Assembly: GCF_004765785.1 (NCBI RefSeq) | Contig: NZ_ML219768.1 | Coordinates: 186,001 to 250,000, forward strand | Direction: 5' to 3' | Source: Halorussus ruber | GTDB taxonomy: Archaea > Halobacteriota > Halobacteria > Halobacteriales > Haladaptataceae | Length of the DNA stretch: 64,000 nt | Shown here: positions 1-8,229 of the stretch, piece after piece | How positions within the stretch are numbered: position 1 is the first letter of the stretch | Layout of the letters: each line of letters opens with the position of its first letter | Notes under the pieces: model-generated | What the model was told of the DNA's origin: nothing | Seen by the model: the letters and a program-made list of their open reading frames with translations, nothing else | The model's database searches: none | Translations under genes and position numbers: made by a program

Positions 1-375
1 TAATTATGATTGTTAGAGTAGTGTATATGTGGGTCTGAAACCGTTATCTATTCGCTTCAATCCGGTCTGACTGCAACCTCTAACCGGAGAATCGTGGCTA
101 TGAACACTTTTTGAAGCCCCCGCCCGCTCGCGGTCGCTCTGCGGGATATTTCCGCGCTCTCCGCACCGCCCGCGCGGAAATAGTGGCCCGCAGAGACGAC
201 CACGGGCCTGACGGCCCGCGACCGGGCGGCCCCTTCATCCCGCCCGAATCGGTTGATTCGCCGAGTGCGCGCCCCGCCGGTTGGTCCACCGCGCGCTTTC
301 CGGTGGTCTGTCTCACCGAGTGGACGCCGTGGCCCATCGCACCGAGCGCGTCCGCGGCGGCCGCCGCGGGCGCGT
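1..375. other. Gene-free left end
   Basis: No credible gene is seen. The first ~110 bases are AT-rich. The rest is GC-rich and carries a strong inverted repeat (137-195) and a short GGGCC/GGCCC hairpin (204-217). The open frames here look like products of GC bias, with no family-like motif. The stretch lies downstream of rpiA, which reads leftward. Confidence 0.5.
137..195. repeat. Two-step inverted repeat
   Basis: CTCTGCGGG (137-145) pairs with CCCGCAGAG (187-195), and inside it ATTTCCGCGC (148-157) pairs with GCGCGGAAAT (172-181). Together these make a near-continuous 19-bp stem. It lies about 180 bp beyond the rpiA stop. It may be a structured intergenic element like those elsewhere in the window, but it lacks their conserved apex sequences. 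Confidence 0.6.
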
Positions 376-1062
376 TCAGAACGTCTTGACGTTTACGCCG
401 TCCTCGCGGCCGACGTGGATTTCGTCGGCCATCCCGACGAACAGGCCGTGTTCGACCGCGCCGGGGATTTCCGCGAGTTCGGCCGCGAGTTCGGCCGGGT
501 TGGGGATGGTGCCGAAATCGCAGTCGAGCAGGAGATTCCCGTTGTCGGTCACGACCGGGCCGTCCTTGCGCTCGGCCGAGCGGAGCGAGGAGGACCCCCC
601 GAGCGCGCGGATTCTACCCGCCGCGGTGGTTCTGGCGTCGGGCAGGACCTCGACCGGGACCGAGTGGTCGAGTTGCGCGGCGGCCTTGCTCGGGTCGGCG
701 ACCACCAGCAGGCGGTCGGCCGCGGCGTCCACGATTTTCTCGCGGGCGTGGGCACCGCCGCCGCCCTTCACGAGGTGCGGGCCGGAGAACTGGTCGGCCC
801 CGTCGATGGCGAGGTGGACCTGCTGGACTTGGTCGAGGTCCGCGAGCGGCACGCTGACCTTCTTGGCGAGTTCCCGAGACTGGAAAGACGTCGGGACGCC
901 TCGGATGTCGAGGCCGCTGTCTACCTTCCGGCCGAGCGCCCGAATCGCGTGGGCCGCGGTCGAACCCGTGCCGAGTCCGACGACCATGCCGTCTTCGACC
1001 GCCTCGGCTGCGCTCTCGCCCGCCGCGCGCTTCTCCTCGTCGCTTCCGCCGGTCGTCTTCAT
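376..1062 (-). CDS. rpiA: Ribose-5-phosphate isomerase A
   Basis: Interconverts ribose 5-phosphate and ribulose 5-phosphate in the cytoplasm, supplying ribose for nucleotides. At 228 residues it has normal RpiA length. Visible motifs are the phosphate-binding GLGTGSTA (residues 29-36), DGADQ (87-91), KGGGGA (99-104) followed by REKI with the expected catalytic Glu108, and EHGLF near the C-terminus. The ATG start leaves a complete N-terminal helix. It is divergent from the ABC exporter genes, and no operon partner is visible. Confidence 0.93.
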   Translation of the reverse strand: MKTTGGSDEEKRAAGESAAEAVEDGMVVGLGTGSTAAHAIRALGRKVDSGLDIRGVPTSFQSRELAKKVSVPLADLDQVQQVHLAIDGADQFSGPHLVKGGGGAHAREKIVDAAADRLLVVADPSKAAAQLDHSVPVEVLPDARTTAAGRIRALGGSSSLRSAERKDGPVVTDNGNLLLDCDFGTIPNPAELAAELAEIPGAVEHGLFVGMADEIHVGREDGVNVKTF

Positions 1063-1242
1063 GCCCGGAGTTGCGGCGTCCCCGCTAAAAAGTGTGACCG
1101 AACGCCGAAGCGGACGACGAGGCGAATCCAGACGCCACGGGGCGACGAGGCGACCGAGCCGAGACGGGACGCCGACAACGGGACGTTTCCCGGCGGAACG
1201 GGCGCTAGTGTTTTAGCCGTTCCTCACGAAGTATGCGAGACG

Positions 1243-2024
<782 letters not shown>

Positions 2025-2025
<1 letters not shown>

Positions 2026-3272
2026 TGGAGTTCGCAGAGAGCCTGCGGCTCAGTTGGCGAGCCATCCGGAGTCACAAGCTACGCTCGATACTGACCACGC
2101 TCGGCGTCGTCATCGGCGTCGCCGCGGTCATCACCTTCGTCACGCTCGGGACCAGCCTCCGGGCCGACGTGCTGGGGCAGGTCGGGGCCGACCGAACGCC
2201 GAACGTCTACGTCTGGGCCAGTCCCGCGGGACAGGAAGGCGGCGGGCCGGGTGCGGGCGCACAGCCAGTCTTCACGGCCAGTGACGTCGACGCGATTCGG
2301 AACCTCTCCGGCGTCGAGTCGGTCGTCGCGCGGGGGGTGGTACCCACCGCGGCGGTCTCGGCGGGCGGCCAGACCGTCGCCCAGCGACAGGTCATCGCCA
2401 CCTCGCCGAGCTACTTCGATTCCGGCGGGTTCGCCGAGGGCCGGGCGTTCAGAGAGGGGTCACGCGAAGTCGTGCTGAACGAGCAGGCCGCCGGGCTGTT
2501 CAGCCCCAGCGTCGAGGTCGGCGACAACGTCACGCTCAGGTTAGCCACCGGGAACTCGGTCGAGGCCGAAGTCGTCGGCCTCCTCAACGGCTCCTCGGGC
2601 GGCGGCGCTTTCGAGGGACTGGGCCAATCTCAACCCCTCGTCTTCGTGCCGACCGACCCCTTCTACCGGACCACGCTCGAAGTGCCCGGAAGCGGCGAGA
2701 GCCAGCGCGTCTACCCCACGCTGACGGTCGTCGCCGAGGACTTCGCGGCGGTCCCCGAGACCAAGGCCAGCGTGCAGGCGTACCTCGAAAACGAGTCCGA
2801 CGCGGCCAAGCTCGTGCCCGGCAACTACGAGTTCTCGGCCGAGACGGACCAGGACCTCGTGGACCAAATCAAGGAACTGCTCAACACCCTCACGAACTTC
2901 GTGACCGGCATCGCGGTCATCTCGCTGGTCGTCGGCTCCATCGGCATCGCCAACATCATGCTCGTGTCGGTCACCGAGCGCACCAAGGAAATCGGCATCA
3001 TGAAAGCCGTCGGCGCGCAGAACCGCGACGTCCTCCAGTTGTTCCTGCTGGAGGCGGCCATGCTCGGACTGTTCGGCTCGGTGCTGGGCACGCCGGTCGG
3101 GGTGCTCGGGGCCTACGCCGCCGCACAGTACATCGGGCTGAGTCTGGTCCTGCCCTACGAGTGGTTCGCCATCGCGGTCGCAGTGGGTATCCTCGTGGGG
3201 ATTCTCGCGGGGCTGTATCCGGCGTGGAACGCCGCGAAGACCGACCCCATCGACGCGCTGAGATACGAGTAA
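2025..3272 (+). CDS. MacB/FtsX-family ABC permease
   Basis: Membrane subunit of the exporter, 415 residues. It has an N-terminal membrane segment (about 21-41), an extracytoplasmic MacB-like domain (about 45-270), and three C-terminal membrane segments of the FtsX fold (about 285-405). The first of these is followed by the conserved region VTERTKEIGIMKAVGA. It overlaps the ATPase gene by one base. In Gram-positive bacteria and archaea such ATPase/permease pairs work without the TolC-type outer-membrane partner; the cargo may be a peptide, lipid or lipoprotein. The gene ends just before a convergent methyltransferase. Confidence 0.9.
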
Positions 3273-3278
3273 TCCGAT

Positions 3279-3893
3279 TCAGACACTCTCGACCACGGCG
3301 AGGAGGCCCGGCACGGAAGCCTCGCGCGTCTCGAACGCCACGTCTCGCATCTCGCGGACCGACCACTCCTCGCCCGCGAACGCCCCGGTCACGTCGGCTC
3401 GACTGAAGGGATTCGGTCCCCAGTCTTCGGGTGCGCCTTCGCGGAAGCCGACGAGCCAGACCTGTCCGCCCGAGGAGACCACGCCCGCGAGTTCGTCTGC
3501 GTACTCCTCGCGCTGGTCCGTCTCGAAGGCGTGGAAGAGGCCGCTGTCCAGCACCGTGTCGAACGGGCCGAAGTCGTCGGGCAAGTCGAGCGCGTCTGCG
3601 ACCCGGAAGGTCGCGTCGAGACCTCGGTCGGCGGCCGTCTCTCTGGCGCGCTCGACGGCTCGCTCCGAGAGGTCCGAACCGACGGCCGGGTGCCCGCGTT
3701 CGGCGGCCCAGCAGGCGTGGGTGCCGGTGCCGCATCCGATGTCGAGGACGCGACCCGAGAGGTCCTCCTCGTCGGCGAGATTCACGAACGCTGGCTGCGG
3801 CTCGCCGGTATCCCACGGCACAGAGTCGTCGCTGTCGTACACTTCGTCCCACCACTCCGCGGGGTCGTCCTCGGCGTCGGTGTCTTCGGACAT
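3279..3893 (-). CDS. Class I SAM-dependent methyltransferase
   Basis: A 204-residue Rossmann methyltransferase. Motif I is VLDIGCGTGTHA, followed by the acidic loop GSDLSE and a post-I VADALDL segment; the N-terminus carries a WWDEVYDSDDSVPWDTGEP region resembling small thiopurine/tellurite-type methyltransferases. The substrate cannot be told from sequence. ATG 3893 is chosen since it begins just before the conserved WWDEVY region. The frame continues open upstream, but without a family-like sequence. It converges with the MacB permease six bases away. Confidence 0.82.
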   Translation of the reverse strand: MSEDTDAEDDPAEWWDEVYDSDDSVPWDTGEPQPAFVNLADEEDLSGRVLDIGCGTGTHACWAAERGHPAVGSDLSERAVERARETAADRGLDATFRVADALDLPDDFGPFDTVLDSGLFHAFETDQREEYADELAGVVSSGGQVWLVGFREGAPEDWGPNPFSRADVTGAFAGEEWSVREMRDVAFETREASVPGLLAVVESV

Positions 3894-4003
3894 GGAATGC
3901 GGACTTGTCACGTTTCCGTATAAATAGTTTCGCGTCTCCGAGCAGTTCGGCGCGCTCCCGGCAGCTGGGCGCGTTCTCGGCGGCGACCGGACGGGCGGAC
4001 GAC

Positions 4004-4306
4004 TCACTCCACGCTCAGTTCGTCGCCGCCTCGCGGTTCGGTGAACTCGACTTCGACTTCCAGTTCGGCCTCGCGCCCGCCGGAGAACTCCACTTCGACC
4101 TCGACCGGTTCGCGGTACTCGAAGGGAATCTCCCACTCCTGCGAGGAGAGCGTGAGGGTCGTGTCGTTCTCGATTTGGTCCGCCAGTTCTCGCAGAAACG
4201 AGGCGGTCGCCTCCCGCGAGAGGTGGATTTCGCGCTCGAAGAAGCCGTCGGTCACGGTAGTTCGTTGCTGGTCGCTGTCGTCCGGCAGGTTGACCCGGTC
4301 CCCCAT
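4004..4306 (-). CDS. Small acidic amphi-Trp-like protein
   Basis: A 100-residue, very acidic protein. An N-terminal helix (FLRELADQIEN) is followed by beta strands with the WEIPFEYREPVEVEVEF pattern and a final Leu/Glu/Val-alternating strand. This resembles the amphi-Trp domain common in haloarchaea, whose function is unknown. It stands alone, divergent from the HTH gene at 4389 and spaced 110 bases from the methyltransferase. Family assignment is from recall of the pattern. Confidence 0.65.
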   Translation of the reverse strand: MGDRVNLPDDSDQQRTTVTDGFFEREIHLSREATASFLRELADQIENDTTLTLSSQEWEIPFEYREPVEVEVEFSGGREAELEVEVEFTEPRGGDELSVE

Positions 4307-4388
4307 GCCCGGGATTTCGACTCGCGGACTCTAATAACGCCCGGCCTGCCCAGTCGCTTTTGGAGTGTGAAACCGTACCAGAGATACC

Positions 4389-4697
4389 GTGTCGCTCATC
4401 GACCTCCTCGGAAGCAAATCGCGGATCGAAATCGTTCGGGAACTCTCGCGCGAACCCCGGTACGTCTCCGAACTCGCCGAATCGGTCGGCGTGGACGGCA
4501 AGTCGGCGGTACACCACCTCTCGAAGATGGAGGACGCGGGGCTGGTCGGCCACTACGAGCGAGGCAATCGGAAGTACTACTACCTCGCCAAGACCGTCGA
4601 GTTGCGGGCCGCACCGCCGCCGGAGCGGACGTTCGTCCTCCGGACCGGCGAGCGGCGCGACGACCCGACCGAAATCGAATCCGCGCCCGAGGAGTGA
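4389..4697 (+). CDS. ArsR-like winged-helix regulator
   Basis: A 102-residue DNA-binding protein. Residues 2-65 form a winged helix: SKSRIEIVRELSREPRYVSE, then ELAESVGVDGKSAVHHLSKM as the recognition helix, then the wing with GNRKYYYLA. The C-terminal 35 residues are polar and may be disordered. It starts at GTG 4389; no ATG lies before the first helix. It probably represses or activates a neighbouring gene, but no operator is evident. It is divergent from the amphi-Trp-like gene. Confidence 0.8.
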   Translation: MSLIDLLGSKSRIEIVRELSREPRYVSELAESVGVDGKSAVHHLSKMEDAGLVGHYERGNRKYYYLAKTVELRAAPPPERTFVLRTGERRDDPTEIESAPEE

Positions 4698-4963
4698 AAA
4701 GCGGCGAGTGAACCATCGAGACATCCGTCGAGCGGCGTAGCTCTCGCCGACGTGACCACTCACGGCGTCCCTAACGACAGTCTCCCGACCGTAACAGCCA
4801 CTTATCGACTGCACGCAACGGTCAGCCGAACAGCGCGCTCGTCGGCGTCTCGCTCCGTATTTTGGCCGTTATAGACAGAGAAAACAGGGCTTAATTCGAT
4901 GAACGGTTCAAACGGTATCTCCTATTTATCGCAGTTACTGGATTAGCTCCCCGCGTGAGAGAC

Positions 4964-5935
4964 ATGAAACGGCGTCAGTTTGGCGCGATGCTCGCAACCG
5001 CAACGGTCTCGCTCGGCGGACTCGGGAGCGCTACGGCCGGAGCATCCGCGGAGTCGGCAGAACCGCTGGAGCTACAAGACGTGTCGGTGGAACTCGGCAG
5101 CGTGACCGCGTCGATTTCCCGAGCCGCCTTCGAGTACCAAGAGAGCGCGATGGAGTTGCAGTTGGAAGGCTGGTCGATGGAGGGCGACGGTCGCTCGCTG
5201 GCGATAGACGAGACGAGCGTGACCGTCGAAGACGTGGACGAGGAGACCTACGCGGCCGTGCGCTCGGCGCTGGTCGAGACCTACACCGAGCGCTCGGTCT
5301 CGTCCCTGCTGACCGTGATTTCGGACGGGACCGTCCCCGAAGGCTCGCCGGTCGAGGTGTCCGCCGGACCGATAGAGAAGGACGGCCAGACCGTGGCCGA
5401 CCACGTGACCGCCACCGGAACCGCCGGTGAGGTCGTTCCCGAAGGCACGGAGTCGCTGGCCGAGGAGGGTCTGTCGCTCGGCGGCGTCACCGGTCTCGGC
5501 TCCTCGACGTGGAGCCAACTGACCGTCGAGCGAGGCGACTCGCAACTCGCGCTCGAAGACGTGGTGATGGAGCGCGACGGCACGTCGCTCGTCGTCTCCG
5601 CGTCTGAAGGGGAGGCAGCACTCCCGGACCGGACGCTCGACTTGTCGGAAGTCGAGATGAATACCATGCCGCCGGAGACGATTCCCGAGGAACACGTCGC
5701 GTTCGCCTCGGAACTCCGCCAGTTGGCGTCGGAGGGGTCGGTGAGTCTCTCCGACGTCGAGTCGGCCGCGGCCGAATCCGGCGTGACGGTCTCGAACACG
5801 GCGGACGCGGCCGAGAACGCCCAGTTCGTCCTCTCGGTCGGCGAGGCGTCGGAGGGCGGCGAGACGCTGGTCTCGGACTTCCAGACCAGCGGGACGCTCG
5901 CGGAACTCATGCAGGTTCTCCAGACGCGACTGTAA
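4964..5935 (+). CDS. Tat-type exported protein of unknown function
   Basis: The product (323 residues) starts MKRRQFGAML and is followed by a hydrophobic, Ala/Gly-rich stretch to about residue 28. This is a twin-arginine signal without a lipobox, so export to the cell surface is predicted. The mature part is acidic, Ser/Thr/Glu-rich and beta-strand-like, with no recognisable catalytic motif. An in-frame GTG lies at 4955; ATG 4964 is preferred, although a TATA-like CTATTTATC near 4921-4929 would also fit a leaderless GTG start. It stands alone. Confidence 0.75.
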   Translation: MKRRQFGAMLATATVSLGGLGSATAGASAESAEPLELQDVSVELGSVTASISRAAFEYQESAMELQLEGWSMEGDGRSLAIDETSVTVEDVDEETYAAVRSALVETYTERSVSSLLTVISDGTVPEGSPVEVSAGPIEKDGQTVADHVTATGTAGEVVPEGTESLAEEGLSLGGVTGLGSSTWSQLTVERGDSQLALEDVVMERDGTSLVVSASEGEAALPDRTLDLSEVEMNTMPPETIPEEHVAFASELRQLASEGSVSLSDVESAAAESGVTVSNTADAAENAQFVLSVGEASEGGETLVSDFQTSGTLAELMQVLQTRL

Positions 5936-5986
5936 ATCGGCACTCGAACTCGCGTTTTTTCTTCGTTCGACGTACTCCTCGGAGGA

Positions 5987-6421
5987 TTACGGATTCCCCT
6001 GTAGCCAGTCGAGACAGTCCTGCGTGAAACCGAGAAAGTAGTTCTGATGAAACTCTGCGACGTACTGAAGCGGTCTGGCCATCCGCTCGGCACGCCCGTA
6101 CTGGACGAAACTTCGTGGATGGTTGACTGCCCCGTTCTCGAACTTCATTTGGTCGAACGTCACTTCCCAGAACTCGAATCCCTTCGTCGCATCGACGGGT
6201 TGGAAGTCGAGAGAGCGATAATCGCCGTGTTGCATGCTGTGACGGAGTCCACGGAGGAATGCGAGTTTTTCCACGTACTCACAAGGCGGCGACTCGCCAC
6301 GATGCGATTTGCTGTCGGTCCGCCAGTCTCCGTTCCGAGCAACGTCTCGACTTGGTTCACGGCAATTGTGATTGCCGGTGCTATCGAGATGAAATTTGTG
6401 GAAAGTAGTCACGATAGTCAA
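5987..6421 (-). CDS. Hypothetical protein, second gene of an overlapping pair
   Basis: A 144-residue protein of unrecognised family, rich in aromatic residues and His, with segments such as FEFWEVTFDQMKF and EFHQNYFLGFTQDCLDWL. The DNA is clearly less GC-rich than its neighbours, suggesting acquisition. The TTG start (6419-6421) overlaps the stop codon of the 39-residue gene upstream, and an in-frame GTG at 6412 is an alternative. The first ~35 residues look poorly constrained, so the true start may be further downstream. Confidence 0.5.
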   Translation of the reverse strand: MTIVTTFHKFHLDSTGNHNCREPSRDVARNGDWRTDSKSHRGESPPCEYVEKLAFLRGLRHSMQHGDYRSLDFQPVDATKGFEFWEVTFDQMKFENGAVNHPRSFVQYGRAERMARPLQYVAEFHQNYFLGFTQDCLDWLQGNP

Positions 6422-6537
6422 TCGTCCGCTGAGTCAATATCTGCGAAGTACGCGGCAGCTTCGTCCCCAGATTCGACTATTTCTACGGCGACACCTGCGG
6501 CCTCGGCGAGTTCTTCGGCAGATCTAACTTCGGGCAT
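6418..6537 (-). CDS. 39-residue acidic protein, first gene of an overlapping pair
   Basis: A short frame starts at ATG 6537 and encodes MPEVRSAEELAEAAG..., ending in ADIDSADD. Its amphipathic, Glu/Ala-rich composition is typical of haloarchaeal coding DNA. The stop overlaps the TTG start of the following 144-residue gene in a different frame, a layout typical of coupled translation. Size and arrangement recall antitoxin-toxin or regulator-effector pairs, but no family is recognised. Confidence 0.45.
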   Translation of the reverse strand: MPEVRSAEELAEAAGVAVEIVESGDEAAAYFADIDSADD

Positions 6538-6603
6538 CCTTGCTTCGAAAGGTATCGGTTGTGACACCTAAAACTTCGGGTCGCGCTCACGACCGAGGGA
6601 AGG

Positions 6604-7737
6604 CTAACTGTCTTCCAACCGATTCAGCACGGCCTCGGGGTCGTAGCGCAGGGAGAGTTGGCGCGAGCGGCCGCGGCCCTCCACGTTGGTGTAGGTCGCG
6701 TCGATGATGTCGAGTTGGTCGAGTTTGTTGATAATCTCCGAGTAGCGCGTGTAGCCCAGACCGGTCTGGTCGTGGAAGGCGTCGTAGACGTCGCCAGCGC
6801 GCTCGCCGTCGTTCTCGGCGATGACCTCCAACAACTCGATTTCGCTGTCCGAAAGGGCTTGGAGGCTGTGGCTGAGGTGGACGTACTTGGACTTCTCGTA
6901 GGCCTGTTCTACGTCTTCGAGATTGACCGTCCGGCTGGCGCGCATCTCGGCGTTGAGGCCCGCGCGCCGCAGTAAGTCGATGCCGACCCGCAGGTCGCCG
7001 CTCTCGGCGGTGAGTTCGGCCACCCTGTCGAGGACGTCCGTCGAGATGACGCCCTCGTGGAAGCCCCTATCGACGCGTTCCTGAAGGATGTCCGCGATTT
7101 CCTCGCGGTCGTACACCGGGAAGTAGACCTCCTCGGGGCGGAAGACGCTCTGGACGCGCCCGTCCAAGTCCTCGATGACGTCGAGGTTCAGGTCCGAGGA
7201 GACGACGATGACGCCGATTTTCGCGCCCGAGTGGGCCTCGTGCGCCCTGAGGAGCGAGTAGAGCGTGTCGGAGGCCTCGCCCTCGTAGAAGAGGTAGTTC
7301 ACGTCGTCGAGCGCGACGACCAGCACCTCGTCCTCCTCGACCAGTTTCTCGGTAATCTGGCGGAAGAGCTTCTTGAACGAGATTCCCGACGAGGGAGGTT
7401 CGTACTCGAAGATGCCCTCGAAGACGCGCGAGAACACCGAGTAGCGGGTCGAATCGACCTGACAGTTGACCCGGACGGTCCGCACGTCGGTCTGAGCACC
7501 CAACTCGCCGAACACCTTCTGGACGGCGGTGGTCTTGCCGGTGCCGGGCGGACCGCGGGCGATGACGTTCAGGGGCCGGGAACCACGAGCGGCGGGGCGG
7601 AGCGCGTATTTGAGGCTCCGCATCTCGCTTTCGCGGTGGGCGAACGTCTCGGGGACGTAGTCGATTTCGAATACGTGTTCGTCCCGGAACACGGACTCGT
7701 CCCACGAGAGCATCCCCTCCTCGGGGTCGTCTGCCAT
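6604..7737 (-). CDS. Orc1/Cdc6-type replication initiator
   Basis: A 377-residue AAA+ ATPase that binds replication origins and helps load MCM. Walker A is GPPGTGKTT (62-70) and Walker B is VVALDDV. The sensor and lid regions follow, and a C-terminal winged helix (about 285-377) includes TRYSEIINKLDQLDII. ATG 7737 is supported by a Shine-Dalgarno-like GAGGTGA 6 bases upstream (complement of 7743-7749). The frame runs open to 8166, but that part crosses the intergenic repeat and is unlikely to be coding. No origin-recognition-box array is seen upstream, so this is probably one of several paralogues rather than the gene at the active origin. Confidence 0.9.
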   Translation of the reverse strand: MADDPEEGMLSWDESVFRDEHVFEIDYVPETFAHRESEMRSLKYALRPAARGSRPLNVIARGPPGTGKTTAVQKVFGELGAQTDVRTVRVNCQVDSTRYSVFSRVFEGIFEYEPPSSGISFKKLFRQITEKLVEEDEVLVVALDDVNYLFYEGEASDTLYSLLRAHEAHSGAKIGVIVVSSDLNLDVIEDLDGRVQSVFRPEEVYFPVYDREEIADILQERVDRGFHEGVISTDVLDRVAELTAESGDLRVGIDLLRRAGLNAEMRASRTVNLEDVEQAYEKSKYVHLSHSLQALSDSEIELLEVIAENDGERAGDVYDAFHDQTGLGYTRYSEIINKLDQLDIIDATYTNVEGRGRSRQLSLRYDPEAVLNRLEDS

Positions 7738-7742
7738 CACTT

Positions 7743-7794
7743 TCACCTCGCTGTCCCAGCTACTTAACCTTTCGGCAGGCAAAAATATTAAAGC
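7743..7794 (-). promoter_or_regulatory. Promoter and RBS of the orc1 gene
   Basis: Reading leftward there is a TATA-like TTTAATATT (near 7784-7793), a second TATA-like GGTTAAGTA (7761-7769), and GAGGTGA just before ATG 7737. If the first box is used, the transcript has a leader of about 25 bases with a ribosome binding site. If the second is used, it is nearly leaderless. Confidence 0.45.
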
Positions 7795-7929
7795 GAAGAG
7801 AGGTCCAGCGTGGCGTTTCAGCGACCGGGAGCGGGTTGGAAGCGACTTGCGGGGATTGGGGTCAATCGGCTGACATCTGCGGTTGACTGGTGGGTTCTGA
7901 CTTGCTAGTTTGATTCCGATTGACCTTGT

Positions 7930-8095
7930 GACCGGCGCGCGGGGATGCGCGCAGAACTGCGCGCATCCCTCGTGCGAGGGACGAGTGAGCGACTGAAAGG
8001 AGCGAACGAGGAGGTTGGGGAGGGTGTGGCCTGTGGTTGCGGTACGGTGCTGTGCGGTAACGCCTAGGCTTCGGGAGTAGCTAGCTTCCTCGTTC
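7930..8095 (+). repeat. Intergenic repeat element A (hairpin plus core)
   Basis: The element begins with a 13-bp stem, GGGATGCGCGCAG (7942-7954) against CTGCGCGCATCCC (7957-7969), around the shared apex GCGCAGAACTGCGC. About 40 bases on comes GAGGTTGGGGAGGGTGTGG (8011-8029), then a GGTTGCGGT segment (8035-8043) and GGGAGTAGCTAGCTTC (8073-8088). The core reappears at 18338-18408 and, inverted, at 40865-40940. Confidence 0.75.
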
Positions 8096-8229
8096 TCCCG
8101 ACAGCACCCCACCACGAGACGACTGCAACAATTCAAGCCAGAACTAACGTCTTTCAGTTCCGTCAATAGAGCAATAAATACCTATATTTAGAGATTGTTC
8201 TTATATACTAGGAACAACAAAATATTTCT

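Larger units (their letters stand above)
7738..8229. other. Gene-free interval between the orc1 and mutS-like genes
   Basis: 492 bases without a credible gene. The orc1-side end holds its promoter. The middle (about 7930-8100) holds repeat element A. The last ~100 bases are AT-rich (near 8170-8225), following the 3' end of the mutS-like gene. Confidence 0.6.

Noticed and set aside
98-389. Overlapping frames at the left end
   Set aside because: They run across a strong inverted repeat, lack any motif and have GC-bias composition on both strands.
7738-8229. Replication origin beside the orc1/cdc6 gene
   Set aside because: No repeated origin-recognition-box sequences or long AT-rich unwinding region were found; the interval is occupied by repeat element A.
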